Below, piece after piece: positions 28,984 through 39,711 of a stretch of DNA of 64,000 bases. Every line of letters begins with the position of its first letter. Within the stretch, counting starts at the first letter, position 1. The translations under genes were made by a program, and so were the position numbers. Source of the DNA: Vibrio sp. NTOU-M3 (GTDB lineage Bacteria; Pseudomonadota; Gammaproteobacteria; Enterobacterales; Vibrionaceae); the NCBI RefSeq assembly GCF_040869035.1, contig NZ_CP162100.1:1-64000 (forward strand). The letters run 5' to 3'. The notes beneath the pieces are model-generated. The model did no database searches, was not told the DNA's origin, and saw only the letters and a list, made by a program, of their open reading frames with translations.

Positions 28984-30612
28984 TTAATCTAGCTGTGGAC
29001 CCGCTGCGATTAACGACTTCCCTTCTGCATTGTCGGTGTACTTATCAAAGTTATTGATGAAGCGTTGCGCTAAGTCTTTCGCCTTACTCTCCCATTGAAG
29101 TGGATCAACATAAGTGTCGCGAGGGTCAAGAATGCTTGGGTCGACATCATGTAATGCAGTCGGCACTTCCAAATTAAAAATTGGAATGTGTTTGGTTTCA
29201 GCTTGCTCGATGGAACCATCTAGAATCGCATCAATAATCGCTCGCGTATCTTGAATTGAAATACGTTTGCCACTGCCATTCCAACCTGTATTCACCAAGT
29301 AAGCTTCTGCACCCGCAGCTTCCATACGTTTGACGAGAACTTCCGCATATTTGGTTGGGTGAAGCGTTAGGAACGCTGCCCCAAAACATGCAGAGAAGGT
29401 TGGTGTCGGCTCGGTAATACCACGTTCAGTACCTGCTAATTTTGCGGTGAAGCCGGATAAGAAATGGTATTTGGTTTGTTCAGGTGTCAGTTTAGACACA
29501 GGAGGTAAAACGCCAAATGCATCGGCTGATAGGAAGATCACTTTGTTTGCGTGACCACCTTTGGATACAGGTTTCACGATGTTGTCGATATGATGGAGCG
29601 GGTAAGACACGCGAGTGTTTTCTGTCTTAGAGCCGTCATCAAAGTCGATAGAACCATCGTTACGAACCGTGACGTTTTCTAGTAGCGCGTCACGACGAAT
29701 AGCGTTGTAGATGTCAGGCTCTGCTTCTTTCGATAGCTTGATGGTCTTCGCGTAACAGCCGCCTTCGAAGTTGAATACACCATCATCATCCCAACCGTGC
29801 TCATCATCACCAATCAGTGCACGTTTAGGATCGGTAGATAGGGTGGTTTTACCTGTGCCAGAAAGGCCAAAGAAGATCGCCACATCACCATCTTTGCCCA
29901 TGTTGGCACTACAGTGCATGGACGCGATTTCTTTGAGCGGTAGGAAGTAGTTCATCATCGCGAACATGCCTTTTTTCATTTCACCGCCGTACCAAGTACC
30001 GCCGATCAATTGCATGCGCTCTGTAAGGTTAAATACCGTAAAGTTTTCAGAGTTTAGGCCATGTTCTTCCCATTTCTGGTTAGTACATTTAGCGCCGTTC
30101 ATTACCACAAAGTCAGGTTCGAAGGTTGCCAGCTCTTCTTCGGTTGGGCGAATGAACATGTTTTTCACGAAATGTGCTTGCCAAGCCACCTCTGTGATCA
30201 CTCGAATACTCAGGCGAGTGTCTGGGTTGGCACCACAGTAACCATCAATCACAAACAAACGTTTTCCTGAAAGTTGGCCTGTGACTAACTGTTTCAGATC
30301 ACTCCAAACTTCTTGATTGATGGGTTTGTTATCATTTTTCACTGCATCTGATGTCCACCACATATGCTCTTGAGTCGTGGCATCTTTAACAATGTACTTA
30401 TCTTTTGGTGAGCGTCCGGTAAAAATACCAGTATCAACAGCGACAGCGCCCAGCTCGGTTACTACGCCTTTTTCATAGCCTTCCAGATCAGCGCGAGTCT
30501 CTTCTTCGAACAGCATTTCGTAACTTGGGTTGCGTACAACCTCTTTTACGTTATGAAGCCCGTGTTTGGTAAGATCAATTGTTGCAGCCTTTGTATGTTC
30601 CATAACGGTCAT
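28984..30612 (-). CDS. pckA: Phosphoenolpyruvate carboxykinase (ATP)
   Basis: Converts oxaloacetate and ATP to phosphoenolpyruvate, CO2 and ADP; the first committed step of gluconeogenesis. The 542 residues are the typical length of the ATP-dependent enzyme. Motifs include the kinase-1 P-loop [11 protein letters not shown] near residue 250, the kinase-2 and metal site [20 protein letters not shown] near 268, and the arginine loop region [11 protein letters not shown] near 385. The ATG at 30612 has GGAGCACCT directly upstream. The gene stands alone, with its terminator downstream and the hslO terminator upstream. Confidence 0.98.
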   Translation of the reverse strand: MTVMEHTKAATIDLTKHGLHNVKEVVRNPSYEMLFEEETRADLEGYEKGVVTELGAVAVDTGIFTGRSPKDKYIVKDATTQEHMWWTSDAVKNDNKPINQEVWSDLKQLVTGQLSGKRLFVIDGYCGANPDTRLSIRVITEVAWQAHFVKNMFIRPTEEELATFEPDFVVMNGAKCTNQKWEEHGLNSENFTVFNLTERMQLIGGTWYGGEMKKGMFAMMNYFLPLKEIASMHCSANMGKDGDVAIFFGLSGTGKTTLSTDPKRALIGDDEHGWDDDGVFNFEGGCYAKTIKLSKEAEPDIYNAIRRDALLENVTVRNDGSIDFDDGSKTENTRVSYPLHHIDNIVKPVSKGGHANKVIFLSADAFGVLPPVSKLTPEQTKYHFLSGFTAKLAGTERGITEPTPTFSACFGAAFLTLHPTKYAEVLVKRMEAAGAEAYLVNTGWNGSGKRISIQDTRAIIDAILDGSIEQAETKHIPIFNLEVPTALHDVDPSILDPRDTYVDPLQWESKAKDLAQRFINNFDKYTDNAEGKSLIAAGPQLD

Positions 30613-30891
30613 AGGTGCTCCTTATAAGGATTTTTGTAGGGATTTTGTAATAATTTGTAATTTTTATCTGCTCACCATGCTAGCAACGGGTCTGAGAGAA
30701 AACAGGGATATAGCTCAAAAATTATCCATGATATTCGTGTGGTTTTAGGTAACCCGTCACATATTGGTTTAGTTATTTTATCGTGTGCGCAAAGCATTGC
30801 GCTAGATCAATTGAATTATTAATTTTAAAAAATTAAGTATAGCGTATGGTTGCTTTGGTACCTTATTTCATCAGGCTTTGATCACAAAAAA
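30613..30891 (-). other. pckA upstream region without a gene
   Basis: The spacer between hslO and pckA holds no convincing reading frame. It is AT-rich and must contain the pckA promoter. I looked for a clear CRP palindrome and found none that I would defend. Confidence 0.5.
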
Positions 30892-30915
30892 AGCCAACAC
30901 AAAGTTGGCTTTTTA
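30886..30915. terminator. Rho-independent terminator after hslO
   Basis: Stem AGCCAAC / GTTGGCT with loop ACAAA, A-run before and TTTTT after, so it could work in both directions. It lies downstream of the hslO stop. Confidence 0.9.
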
Positions 30916-30947
30916 TTACTATTGATACGTTTGATAAGCTAGACGAA

Positions 30948-31823
30948 TTAATGCAGCGTACTGTTACCAGAACCGGCTTGATTGTACAGCTCGCTCACTT
31001 CTGATTCGTCGAACGAATAATTCGTGCCGCAGTAATCACAATGTAAAGAAACGGATCCTTCGGTGCTTAAAATGTCATAAATTTCAGCACGGTCGACGGT
31101 TACAATGGCTGCACCACTGCGCTCGCGTGAGCAACCACAGAAAAATTTGACAGGTTGTGGGTCAAACAGTCGAACTTTTTCTTGGTTATATAAGCGGTAA
31201 AGTAGTTCGTTTGCTTCTAAGGCGAATAACTCTTCATTTTTTACCGTGTCTGTTAGTTGCTCAAGGTGTTCAAAATCATCTGGGGTACCAGTGCCGTCGG
31301 GCATCACTTGGATAAGCATGCCAGCCGCATGAGGTTTGCCTTCGACTTCACCAGTACGAATCCATAGGCGAGTTTTCAACTGCTCAGAGTTAGCAAAATA
31401 GCTTTCTAGTACCTCAGCCAATGTGTCACCATCTAAACCCACGACGCCTTGGTAGCGTTCGCCTTTTTGTGGTTGGATGGTGATGACCAAATGACCTTTA
31501 CCCATCATGTCATGTAAGCTGGCGTCATCTGCAATGTCGCCTTCCCAACGAGCCACACCACGGATTTTTTGGTCGTGATCACCATTGATGACAACAAGGG
31601 ATACAGGGCCATCACCTTGCAGTTGCATAGTGATAGAGCCTTCAAACTTTAAGGTTGCTGTCAATAAAGTGGTTGAAACGAGTAGCTCACCCAATAGCTT
31701 TTGTAGTGCTGCTGGGTATTCCTTGCTGGAAATGATCTGTTGGTACGCTTCATCCAGTTGTACCAGCTCGCCACGAACAGACAGGTCTTCAAATAGGTAG
31801 CGATTTAACACATTGTTTGCCAT
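30948..31823 (-). CDS. hslO: Redox-regulated chaperone Hsp33
   Basis: Holdase chaperone switched on by oxidation and unfolding. The product has 291 residues, the family length, when started at the ATG at 31823 ([13 protein letters not shown]), which has GAGGAAAAG in front. A longer reading frame to 32033 runs into hslR and is not real. The C-terminal redox switch is intact: FFCGCS near residue 233 and CDYCG near 265, the CxC-CxxC zinc centre. It lies 46 bp downstream of hslR and forms an operon with it, as in E. coli (hslR-hslO). Confidence 0.97.
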   Translation of the reverse strand: MANNVLNRYLFEDLSVRGELVQLDEAYQQIISSKEYPAALQKLLGELLVSTTLLTATLKFEGSITMQLQGDGPVSLVVINGDHDQKIRGVARWEGDIADDASLHDMMGKGHLVITIQPQKGERYQGVVGLDGDTLAEVLESYFANSEQLKTRLWIRTGEVEGKPHAAGMLIQVMPDGTGTPDDFEHLEQLTDTVKNEELFALEANELLYRLYNQEKVRLFDPQPVKFFCGCSRERSGAAIVTVDRAEIYDILSTEGSVSLHCDYCGTNYSFDESEVSELYNQAGSGNSTLH

Positions 31824-31869
31824 GTTACTCTTTTCCTCGTAAGCAAATGTCTCGTATAAGCCAATACGC

Positions 31870-32256
31870 TTACTGATGTTTAAATTTAATAATGTCGCGA
31901 CGCTGTTTTTTATCCGGGCGACGATCTGGGCTCGGGTTATGTGCGTGCAGTTTTCGTTGCAACGAATTCTGTTCACGTTTGGCGACACTTTCAGCGGTCT
32001 CGGAGTATAAAGTTTGTGCTTCAGGAGCACCACGTCTTTGGTCAGAAATTTTCTCGATTAATACGGTTTTTTCTTCGTGACCTTGCCTTAATGTAATTAT
32101 GGTACCGAGTTCGATGATTTTGCTGGGTTTTGAACGTTGCCCATTGTAGTGCACTTTTCCGCCATCAATCATATTGCGAGCGAGCGAACGAGTTTTGTAG
32201 AAACGAGCTGCCCACAGCCATTTATCGAGGCGAACGGCGTCAGAATTGGAACCCAT
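31870..32256 (-). CDS. hslR: Ribosome-associated heat shock protein Hsp15
   Basis: S4-domain RNA-binding protein that recognises stalled 50S subunits carrying nascent chains attached to tRNA and helps recycle them. The 128 residues begin with the S4 fold signature [22 protein letters not shown] and [12 protein letters not shown], followed by a basic tail. Size and motif order match Hsp15. The start has AGGAGAAAAA in front. It is the first gene of the hslR-hslO operon. Confidence 0.95.
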   Translation of the reverse strand: MGSNSDAVRLDKWLWAARFYKTRSLARNMIDGGKVHYNGQRSKPSKIIELGTIITLRQGHEEKTVLIEKISDQRRGAPEAQTLYSETAESVAKREQNSLQRKLHAHNPSPDRRPDKKQRRDIIKFKHQ

Positions 32257-32565
32257 ACTGGTATTTTTCTCCTAATATACTTGACGTTTTTTGCCACATA
32301 TTGAACTTACAATGGTGATGAAGGTCGTATTTTTCAAGTTTGTTCTAAAAAGTTATAAAAAACGGTAGTTGATGTTTTATTGTTCGCTTAAAACCTTAAA
32401 TGTTGGTCTAGTTCGAATAATAATTATTTATAACCGTTATAACCCGACTTATTCTATGAAACACATAGGTTTTTTGAGAGAATTCGACCTTAACGAAACG
32501 TACTTTATACCGACGGGTGTATTGATAAAAACCACAAAAATAACTGAAGAAAGAAAGGATCTCCC
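32257..32565. other. Divergent spacer between hslR and gspC
   Basis: 309 bp between the divergent hslR and gspC starts. It is AT-rich and should hold both promoters. No reading frame with a ribosome-binding site is convincing, and I cannot point to a defined operator. Confidence 0.5.
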
Positions 32566-33474
32566 GTGAGTCGTATGAACTTGGATCTAGCAAAGGGATG
32601 GGGCAGTTTCTCTAAACTATTCCAATACCAAAACACCGCCAGTACGGTGTTGATGGTGTTGTTTGCCGTGATGAGCGCCTGGATTGCAGGTAAAGCCGTT
32701 TGGATGGTGGCCCAAGAACAACAAATTGCAACTTGGTCTCCATCATCGTCTGTCAACAGTGCATCATCCTCTAAGCCGCTTCTTAATCTTTCCAGTCTTC
32801 AGCAAAGCCACCTCTTTGGTCAGTATCAAAAAGATGCCGTGGCCGAAAAACCTAAACCCGTTGTTAAAGATGCGCCTAAAAGTCGCCTCAACGTTATTTT
32901 GGTGGGCGTGGTTACTACGTCGATTCCTGATAAAGGGCTTGCTGTGATCGCAAACCGTGGCGCACAAGCTACTTATGGCATTAATGAAGTCATCGAAGGT
33001 ACTCGGGCGAAACTCAAAGCCGTGTTGGCCGATCGTGTGATTATCGACAATCAAGGGCGTGATGAAACAGTGATGTTGCAAGGGATTGAATATAAGAAAC
33101 AATCTGCGCAAACCAAACCTAAGTCACAATCTCAGAGTGCAACAGGGAATCCGACAAATTTATCTAGGGATAAGGTTGAGCAAGTTCGCGAACGCTTGAG
33201 TGAAAATCCACAAGAAATATTTCGTTATGTTCGTATGTCTCAAGTTAAACGCGACAATCAGATCACTGGATACCGCTTAAGTCCGGGGTCAGAGCCTGCT
33301 TTATTCGAATCACTAGGGTTAAAAAGTGGTGATGTCGCTACGCATATTAATGGTCAGGATTTGTCTGACCCAAGTGCGATGAACCAGATTTTCAGAACAA
33401 TATCAGAGTTAAGTGAACTCAACCTGACCGTTGAACGCGATGGTCAGCCATATGAGATTTATATTGAATTTTAA
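32566..33474 (+). CDS. gspC: Type II secretion protein GspC (EpsC)
   Basis: Inner-membrane clamp protein that links the inner-membrane platform to the secretin GspD. The 302 residues comprise a short cytosolic tail, one membrane helix (about 25-45), a Pro/Ser-rich linker, the homology region (LNVILVGVVTT, about 105-190) that contacts GspD, and a C-terminal PDZ domain (about 215-300, GYRLSPGSEPALFESLGLKSGD). It starts at a GTG with AAAGGAT in front. It is the first gene of the gspC-N operon; a complete type II machine exports folded enzymes and toxins across the outer membrane. Confidence 0.97.
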   Translation: MSRMNLDLAKGWGSFSKLFQYQNTASTVLMVLFAVMSAWIAGKAVWMVAQEQQIATWSPSSSVNSASSSKPLLNLSSLQQSHLFGQYQKDAVAEKPKPVVKDAPKSRLNVILVGVVTTSIPDKGLAVIANRGAQATYGINEVIEGTRAKLKAVLADRVIIDNQGRDETVMLQGIEYKKQSAQTKPKSQSQSATGNPTNLSRDKVEQVRERLSENPQEIFRYVRMSQVKRDNQITGYRLSPGSEPALFESLGLKSGDVATHINGQDLSDPSAMNQIFRTISELSELNLTVERDGQPYEIYIEF

Positions 33475-33516
33475 GACTCACGCCGCCTGAGGGCGGGGTC
33501 ATTTAAGGAGTATGCC

Positions 33517-35553
33517 GTGAAGGGTTGGCTGAACAAGAGTACATGGTTGTTGGCTGGAAGTTTACTCGCGTCACCAATGGTGATGGCGAATGATTATAGT
33601 GCCAGTTTTAAAGGTACAGACATTCAGGAATTCATCAACATTGTTGGACGCAACTTAGAGAAGACGATTATCGTGGACCCTTCTGTTCGCGGTAAAATTG
33701 ATGTGCGCAGTTACGATATGTTAACGGAAGATCAGTACTACAGCTTCTTCTTGAACGTATTGGAAGTTTATGGTTTTGCTGTCGTTGAAATGGATAACGG
33801 GATTTTGAAAGTTATCAAATCGAAAGACGCAAAAACGTCTGCGATCCCTGTTGTGGGTGATGCCAGTGCCAAAGGCGATAGTGTTGTGACTCGAGTTGTG
33901 GCTGTTCGCAATGTTTCAGTGCGTGAGTTATCTCCTTTGCTTCGTCAGTTAAATGATAATGCTGGCGCTGGTAACGTGGTGCACTACGACCCTGCTAACA
34001 TCATTCTGATCACGGGTCGTGCGGCGGTTGTTAATCGCCTAGCCGATATTATCAAACGTGTCGACCAAGCCGGCGATAAAGAAATTGAAGTGGTGGAATT
34101 GGATAACGCTTCTGCTGCTGAAATGGTACGTATTGTTGAAGCATTGAATAAAACCACAGAACAAAAAAATACCCCCGCATTTTTGCAACCAAAATTGGTC
34201 GCAGACGATCGTACCAACTCTATTCTTATTTCTGGTGATCCGCAGGTGCGCCAGCGTCTACGTAAATTGATTCAGCAACTAGATATCGAAATGGCGACTA
34301 AAGGTAATAACCAAGTGGTTTACCTGAAAAATGCTAAAGCTGAAGATCTGGTTGAAGTGCTTAAAGGTGTGTCAGATAACCTGCAGGCAGAGAAAAATGG
34401 TGGTGGTAAAAAAGGCGGAGGAGCTGCGAATCGCGGTGAAGTGATGATTTCTGCTCACCCAGAAACCAATGCTTTGGTACTGACTGCACCGCCCGACATC
34501 ATGAATGCACTGCAAGACGTGATTGCTCAGCTTGATATTCGCCGTGCTCAGGTATTGATTGAAGCGTTGATTGTTGAAATGGCGGAAGGTGATGGCATTA
34601 ACCTTGGAGTTCAATGGGGAGCTCTTGAAAGCGGTGCGGTTATTCAACATGGTAATGCTGGTGCTCCTATCGGCCAGATTATGGTTGGTTTGGAAGAAGC
34701 AAAAGATAAAGTTGAAAAAAAACCAATTCGCGATAGTGACACAGGTGCTATTAAATACTACGAAGAAACTACAACTAAAGGTGATTTTTCTACGTTGGCA
34801 GCGGCACTTCGCGGTGTTAATGGTTCTGCGCTTAGTATTATAATGGGCGATTGGACAGCATTGGTCACTGCTGTATCAACCGATTCTAACTCTAATATTC
34901 TGTCGTCTCCGAGTATCACAGTGATGGATAACGGAGAGGCCTCCTTTATTGTCGGTGAGGAAGTGCCTGTGATCACAGGTTCTACAGCAGGTTCTAATAA
35001 TGACAATCCATTTCAGACAGTTGATCGTAAAGAGGTCGGGATCAAGCTGAAGGTTACCCCGCAAATTAATGAAGGAAACTCTGTGCGATTAGATATCGAA
35101 CAAGAGGTTTCAAGTGTATTACCAACAACGAGCACAAGAACCGTTGATGTTAGTTTTGCTAAACGCCAGCTCAATACGTCTGTGATGGTTGAAGATGGTC
35201 AGATGATTGTTCTAGGTGGCCTTATCGATGAAAAAACAGAAGAAAGTGAATCGAAAGTACCATTACTAGGTGATATCCCAATACTGGGCTACTTATTCAA
35301 GTCGACCAGTTCAAAAGCATCCAAGAGAAATTTAATGGTATTTATTAAGCCGACAATTATTCGTGATGGTTTGACTGCGGATGGTATCACTCAGCGTAAA
35401 TACAACTTTATTCGAGCAGAACAACTGTATAAAGCTGAAGAAGGCCTGAAGCTGATGGATGATGCTCACATTCCTGTATTACCCAAATTTGGTGAAGATC
35501 GACGTCATCCAGTAGAAATCCAAGCATTTATTGAGCAAATGGAAAGCAAGTAA
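33517..35553 (+). CDS. gspD: Type II secretion outer-membrane secretin GspD (EpsD)
   Basis: Forms the multimeric outer-membrane channel through which folded proteins leave. The 678 residues begin with a signal peptide (cleavage after MVMA, before NDYSASF). N0 to N3 periplasmic domains follow (N0: [17 protein letters not shown]), with a Gly/Asn-rich loop near 300, then the secretin core with EEVPVITGS and the C-terminal signature [15 protein letters not shown] near 585. The C-terminal 50 residues correspond to the pilotin-binding S domain. It starts at a GTG with AAGGAG upstream. The stop overlaps the gspE start (TAATG). Confidence 0.98.
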   Translation: MKGWLNKSTWLLAGSLLASPMVMANDYSASFKGTDIQEFINIVGRNLEKTIIVDPSVRGKIDVRSYDMLTEDQYYSFFLNVLEVYGFAVVEMDNGILKVIKSKDAKTSAIPVVGDASAKGDSVVTRVVAVRNVSVRELSPLLRQLNDNAGAGNVVHYDPANIILITGRAAVVNRLADIIKRVDQAGDKEIEVVELDNASAAEMVRIVEALNKTTEQKNTPAFLQPKLVADDRTNSILISGDPQVRQRLRKLIQQLDIEMATKGNNQVVYLKNAKAEDLVEVLKGVSDNLQAEKNGGGKKGGGAANRGEVMISAHPETNALVLTAPPDIMNALQDVIAQLDIRRAQVLIEALIVEMAEGDGINLGVQWGALESGAVIQHGNAGAPIGQIMVGLEEAKDKVEKKPIRDSDTGAIKYYEETTTKGDFSTLAAALRGVNGSALSIIMGDWTALVTAVSTDSNSNILSSPSITVMDNGEASFIVGEEVPVITGSTAGSNNDNPFQTVDRKEVGIKLKVTPQINEGNSVRLDIEQEVSSVLPTTSTRTVDVSFAKRQLNTSVMVEDGQMIVLGGLIDEKTEESESKVPLLGDIPILGYLFKSTSSKASKRNLMVFIKPTIIRDGLTADGITQRKYNFIRAEQLYKAEEGLKLMDDAHIPVLPKFGEDRRHPVEIQAFIEQMESK

Positions 35554-37046
35554 TGAGTGATGTGGAGTCTGTAGTGGCGTTCAGTCGCCTACCGTTTAGT
35601 TTCGCCAATCGCTTTAAACTGGTGCTTGAAATGGATCAGGGTGGACTGACTCTGTTTTACGTTGCCCCCTTATCCATGCCGGCTTTAATGGAAGTAAAGC
35701 GGGTGACGTCTGCCAATTTTACACTGATTGAAGTGTCGCAAGAGCAGTTTGAAAGCCGCTTAACCGTAGCGTATCAGCGCGACTCTTCTGAAGCTCGCCA
35801 GTTAATGGAAGATCTCGGTGCGGATAGCGATGATTTCTTCTCTTTGGCGGAAGATTTACCACAAGATGAAGATTTGCTTGAGTCTGAAGATGATGCGCCA
35901 ATCATCAAGTTGATCAATGCCATGCTTGGTGAAGCGATAAAAGAAGGTGCGTCGGATATCCACATCGAAACCTTTGAAAAGAGCCTTTCCATCCGTTTTC
36001 GGGTTGATGGGGTACTGCGCGATGTCCTCTCTCCAAGTCGAAAGCTTGCACCGTTGTTGGTGTCGCGGGTAAAAGTCATGGCGAAACTGGATATTGCAGA
36101 GAAGCGAGTGCCACAAGATGGCCGAATTTCACTGCGTATCGGTGGTCGAGCGGTGGATGTTCGTGTATCGACCATGCCATCTTCTCATGGTGAACGTGTG
36201 GTAATGCGTCTGCTGGATAAAAACGCGACTCGTCTCGATCTGCATAGCCTTGGCATGACAGCTCGCAACCATGATAGTTTCCGTAAGATGATTGACCGCC
36301 CGCACGGCATTATCTTGGTCACTGGCCCTACAGGCTCTGGTAAATCGACCACGCTCTATGCTGGGCTTCAAGAATTAAATAGTAATGAACGCAATATTCT
36401 TACCGTCGAAGATCCAATCGAATTTGATATCGATGGCATTGGTCAAACTCAGGTGAACCCAAAAGTCGATATGACTTTTGCTCGCGGTTTACGTGCGATT
36501 CTGCGTCAAGACCCGGATGTTGTGATGGTCGGGGAAATTCGAGATTTAGAAACCGCGCAAATTGGCGTGCAGGCCTCATTAACTGGTCACTTGGTGATGT
36601 CGACGCTACACACCAACACCGCAGTAGGTGCCATTACTCGTTTACGTGATATGGGCATTGAACCTTTCCTAATTTCTTCTTCGTTACTGGGCGTTTTGGC
36701 TCAGCGTCTTGTTCGCACATTATGTAAAGACTGCAAAGAGCCTTTTGAAGCCGACAAAGAGCAGAAAAAACTGTTTGGTCTGAAGAAAAAAGATGAGCTA
36801 ACCCTTTACCGAGCCTGCGGATGTGAGAAATGTAACTTCAAAGGCTACCGTGGCCGAACAGGGATCCACGAACTGTTGATTGTTGACGAAAGCGTGCAAG
36901 AGCTTATTCACAGTGAAGCTGGTGAACAGGCAATCGAAAAAGCCATTCGTGAGCATACGCCAAGCATTCGTAGTGATGGCTTAGAAAAGGTGCTTAATGG
37001 TGTGACTTCATTAGAAGAAGTCATGAGGGTAACCAAGGAAGCATAA
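35553..37046 (+). CDS. gspE: Type II secretion ATPase GspE (EpsE)
   Basis: Cytosolic hexameric ATPase that powers pseudopilus assembly. 497 residues. Walker [11 protein letters not shown] is near residue 257, the Asp box and Walker B ([12 protein letters not shown]) near 320, and the His box STLHTN near 350. A tetracysteine zinc site, CKDC ... CGCEKC, lies near 393-430, characteristic of GspE as opposed to GspE-like pilus retraction ATPases. The N-terminal domain binds GspL. The start overlaps the gspD stop by one base and the stop overlaps the gspF start in the same TAATG manner. Confidence 0.98.
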   Translation: MSDVESVVAFSRLPFSFANRFKLVLEMDQGGLTLFYVAPLSMPALMEVKRVTSANFTLIEVSQEQFESRLTVAYQRDSSEARQLMEDLGADSDDFFSLAEDLPQDEDLLESEDDAPIIKLINAMLGEAIKEGASDIHIETFEKSLSIRFRVDGVLRDVLSPSRKLAPLLVSRVKVMAKLDIAEKRVPQDGRISLRIGGRAVDVRVSTMPSSHGERVVMRLLDKNATRLDLHSLGMTARNHDSFRKMIDRPHGIILVTGPTGSGKSTTLYAGLQELNSNERNILTVEDPIEFDIDGIGQTQVNPKVDMTFARGLRAILRQDPDVVMVGEIRDLETAQIGVQASLTGHLVMSTLHTNTAVGAITRLRDMGIEPFLISSSLLGVLAQRLVRTLCKDCKEPFEADKEQKKLFGLKKKDELTLYRACGCEKCNFKGYRGRTGIHELLIVDESVQELIHSEAGEQAIEKAIREHTPSIRSDGLEKVLNGVTSLEEVMRVTKEA

Positions 37047-38269
37047 TGGCAGCATTTGAATATAAAGCGCTCAATGCTAAAGGGAAAAATGTCAAAGGTG
37101 TTATCGAAGGTGATAACGCCAGACAAGTCCGTGCTCGTTTAAAAGAGCAAGGTTTGATCCCTGTTGATGTGATTGAAACTCGCGCCAAAGCCAGCAAGCA
37201 ACAAGGAACGGCAAAAAGTGATTTTAAGCGGGGTATCAGTACCCCAGATCTCGCGCTGATCACACGTCAGATCTCAACCCTAGTTCAATCAGGGATGCCG
37301 TTGGAAGAGTGTCTGAAAGCGGTATCGGAGCAATCGGAAAAGCCACGTATTCGTACAATGTTGCTCGCGGTGCGCTCCAAAGTCACGGAAGGTTACACGC
37401 TGGCAGACAGTTTGGCCGACTTTCCTCATATTTTTGATGAGCTATTTCGCGCCATGGTGGCTGCGGGTGAAAAGTCAGGCCATCTCGACGCAGTATTGGA
37501 ACGCTTGGCTGACTACGCAGAGAACCGGCAGAAAATGCGTTCAAAGCTGATGCAAGCCATGATTTATCCGATCGTCTTGGTGGTGTTTGCTGTTGGTATC
37601 GTTGCATTTTTGTTGGCGGCTGTTGTACCCAAGATTGTTGGCCAATTTGTGCAAATGGGTCAGGAGCTTCCTCAGTCGACTCAGTTCTTACTTGCCTCCA
37701 GTGAATTTGTGCAAAACTGGGGACTGTATATTCTTGCTGCTGTATTGGTTTTGTCTTATCTGATCAAGTTTGCATTGAGTAAACCCAATATACGTCTGAG
37801 CTGGGACCGTAAGGTCATTCGAATGCCGATGATTGGCAAAATTTCTCGTGGCCTGAATACCTCTCGATTTGCTCGTACGCTCTCGATTTGTACCTCCAGT
37901 GCGATCCCTATTTTGGAAGGAATGAAAGTCGCGGTTGACGTTATGTCTAACCATTACGTTAAACAACAGGTTTTGAGTGCAACGGATAATGTCCGCGAAG
38001 GGGCAAGCCTGCGTAAAGCGCTCGATCAAACCAAATTATTCCCACCAATGATGCTACATATGATCGCCAGTGGTGAGCAAAGTGGTGAATTAGAAAGCAT
38101 GCTAACGCGCGCCGCCGATAACCAAGATGCAAATTTTGAGTCAACAGTGAACATCGCATTGGGTATTTTTACTCCAGCTTTGATAGCGTTGATGGCTGGA
38201 TTGGTATTGTTCATTGTCATGGCGACGCTAATGCCGATTTTAGAAATGAATAACTTAATGAGTGGGTGA
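37046..38269 (+). CDS. gspF: Type II secretion inner-membrane protein GspF (EpsF)
   Basis: Polytopic platform protein thought to couple GspE motion to pseudopilin extraction. The 407 residues contain two tandem GspF domains (about 70-195 and 270-395) and three membrane helices, near 170-192, 222-240 and 375-400. The repeated motif LALITRQISTLVQSGMPLEECL and its second copy around SRFARTLSICTSSAIPILEG mark the domains. It is translationally coupled to gspE by the overlapping TAATG. Confidence 0.97.
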   Translation: MAAFEYKALNAKGKNVKGVIEGDNARQVRARLKEQGLIPVDVIETRAKASKQQGTAKSDFKRGISTPDLALITRQISTLVQSGMPLEECLKAVSEQSEKPRIRTMLLAVRSKVTEGYTLADSLADFPHIFDELFRAMVAAGEKSGHLDAVLERLADYAENRQKMRSKLMQAMIYPIVLVVFAVGIVAFLLAAVVPKIVGQFVQMGQELPQSTQFLLASSEFVQNWGLYILAAVLVLSYLIKFALSKPNIRLSWDRKVIRMPMIGKISRGLNTSRFARTLSICTSSAIPILEGMKVAVDVMSNHYVKQQVLSATDNVREGASLRKALDQTKLFPPMMLHMIASGEQSGELESMLTRAADNQDANFESTVNIALGIFTPALIALMAGLVLFIVMATLMPILEMNNLMSG

Positions 38270-38301
38270 CCTAAGCAGGACACAAATACTTGGAGAAAAT
38301 A

Positions 38302-38745
38302 ATGAAAAACAAAATGAAGAAACAGTCAGGTTTTACCCTGTTAGAAGTGATGGTTGTTGTGGTTATTCTGGGAATTCTGGCGAGCTTCGTCGTACCAAAC
38401 CTGCTGGGGAACAAAGAGAAAGCGGACCAACAGAAAGCGATCACCGATATTGTTGCGCTAGAAAATGCATTGGACATGTTCAAGCTTGATAACAGCGTCT
38501 ACCCAACAACCGATCAAGGACTGGATGCGTTAGTAACTAAACCATCAAACCCTGAACCGCGTAATTACCCTAATGGTGGCTACATCAAGCGTCTACCATC
38601 AGATCCATGGGGTAACGAATACCAATACCTAAGCCCTGGTGATAATGGCGCTATCGATATTTTCACTCTTGGCGCAGACGGCCAAGAAGGCGGTGAAGGG
38701 GCAAATGCCGACGTTGGTAACTGGAACCTTCAAGATTTTCAATAA
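38302..38745 (+). CDS. gspG: Major pseudopilin GspG (EpsG)
   Basis: Main subunit of the periplasmic pseudopilus. The 147-residue precursor has a short basic leader (MKNKMKKQSG) cut by prepilin peptidase before FTLLEVMVVVVILGIL, with Glu5 of the mature protein present. The C-terminal calcium-binding loop region (GDNGAIDIFTLGADGQEGG) is typical of GspG. The frame extends to an upstream ATG at 38290, but TGGAGAAAATA precedes the ATG at 38302. A hairpin follows the gene, probably lowering expression of the minor pseudopilins relative to GspG. Confidence 0.97.
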   Translation: MKNKMKKQSGFTLLEVMVVVVILGILASFVVPNLLGNKEKADQQKAITDIVALENALDMFKLDNSVYPTTDQGLDALVTKPSNPEPRNYPNGGYIKRLPSDPWGNEYQYLSPGDNGAIDIFTLGADGQEGGEGANADVGNWNLQDFQ

Positions 38746-38753
38746 TGAGTTTT

Positions 38754-38773
38754 AGGCGGCGTTAAGCCGCCTT
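38754..38773 (+). terminator. Hairpin / partial terminator between gspG and gspH
   Basis: Stem AGGCGGC / GCCGCCT with loop GTTAA, followed by the short T-poor run TAATTAG. It is likely an attenuator or 3'-end stabiliser favouring gspG message over the downstream genes. Confidence 0.55.
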
Positions 38774-38780
38774 AATTAGC

Positions 38781-39368
38781 ATGAATAGCAAACGCGGTTT
38801 CACTCTCATCGAAATATTACTGGTTCTTGTGTTGTTGTCGATGGCTGCGGTTGCAGTGATTGCCACCCTCCCAAGCAGTACCGATGACACCTTAAAACAA
38901 CTAGCCAAGTCTTTATCGCTGAGAGTGCAACTTCTAAATGAAGAAGCGCTACTGAGTGGCAAAGATTACGGCTTGCGTGTGGATGAAAAACAGTCACGCT
39001 ACGTGCTATTAGAGCTAAAAGAAGATGGCTGGCAGCCTCTAGCAATAGATAAGATTCCTTCAGAAACGCAACTGCCGGACGGGGTTGCTATTGAACTTTC
39101 ATTGGGTGGCGGCGTTTGGCAAAGCGATGATCGCTTGTTTAAACCGGGTAGCCTATTCGATGAAGATATGTTTGCCGACGTTGAGCAAGACAAAGAGAAA
39201 AAGCAGCGTCCTCCACAAATTTTTATTGTTTCCAGCGGTGAAGTGACGCCTTTTACCATTTCTTTATACCCTTCACAGGAAAACAGTGAACAAGATGGTT
39301 GGCGTATACGTGCAAAAGAGAATGGTGAAATTATCTCTTTAGCGCCAGGAGAAGATGATGCGTCGTGA
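38781..39368 (+). CDS. gspH: Minor pseudopilin GspH (EpsH)
   Basis: Minor pseudopilin of the type II pseudopilus tip region. The 195-residue precursor has the leader MNSKRG followed by FTLIEILLVLVLLSMAAVAV, the prepilin peptidase site and hydrophobic stem with Glu5. The globular part is beta-rich with a charged insertion (DVEQDKEKKQR) near residue 135. The start has only a weak ribosome-binding site, in keeping with low expression after the gspG hairpin. The 3' end overlaps gspI by 14 bp. Confidence 0.95.
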   Translation: MNSKRGFTLIEILLVLVLLSMAAVAVIATLPSSTDDTLKQLAKSLSLRVQLLNEEALLSGKDYGLRVDEKQSRYVLLELKEDGWQPLAIDKIPSETQLPDGVAIELSLGGGVWQSDDRLFKPGSLFDEDMFADVEQDKEKKQRPPQIFIVSSGEVTPFTISLYPSQENSEQDGWRIRAKENGEIISLAPGEDDAS

Positions 39369-39711
39369 GCGAGGAATGACCTTACTGGAAGTACTCGTTG
39401 CATTGGCGATTTTTGCCACAGCAGCCATCGCGACGATCCGCTCTGTGAGTCAACACATTAATACCTTAAGTTATCTGGAAGAGAAAACTTTTGCGGCCAT
39501 GGTGGTGGACAATCACATGGCTAAGGTAATGCTTGATGGTAATAAGGTCAAAAAGCAAACAGGCAAAGACGAATTAGCGGGGCGCACTTGGTATTGGAGT
39601 GTGACACCAGTATCAACCTCTGGCGATCTGCTACAAGCATTTGATGTCAGTGTTGCTGTGGAAGAAAAAGGCACACCAGTGGTCACGGTGAGAAGTTATG
39701 TGCAGAAGTAA
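39355..39711 (+). CDS. gspI: Minor pseudopilin GspI (EpsI)
   Basis: Minor pseudopilin that nucleates the GspI-J-K tip complex. The 118-residue precursor has the leader MMRRERG before MTLLEVLVALAIFATAA; Glu5 is present, and Met replaces the usual Phe1, as is common in GspI. The size is typical. It overlaps both neighbours by 14 bp, so the minor pseudopilins are translated as a coupled set. Confidence 0.95.
   Translation: MMRRERGMTLLEVLVALAIFATAAIATIRSVSQHINTLSYLEEKTFAAMVVDNHMAKVMLDGNKVKKQTGKDELAGRTWYWSVTPVSTSGDLLQAFDVSVAVEEKGTPVVTVRSYVQK

Noticed and set aside
30613..30880. CRP site upstream of pckA
   Set aside because: TGTGG and CACA-like half sites occur but not at the proper spacing.
31824..32033. 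N-terminal extension of hslO
   Set aside because: It overlaps hslR, lacks family similarity, and the ATG at 31823 has a proper ribosome-binding site and gives the normal Hsp33 length.
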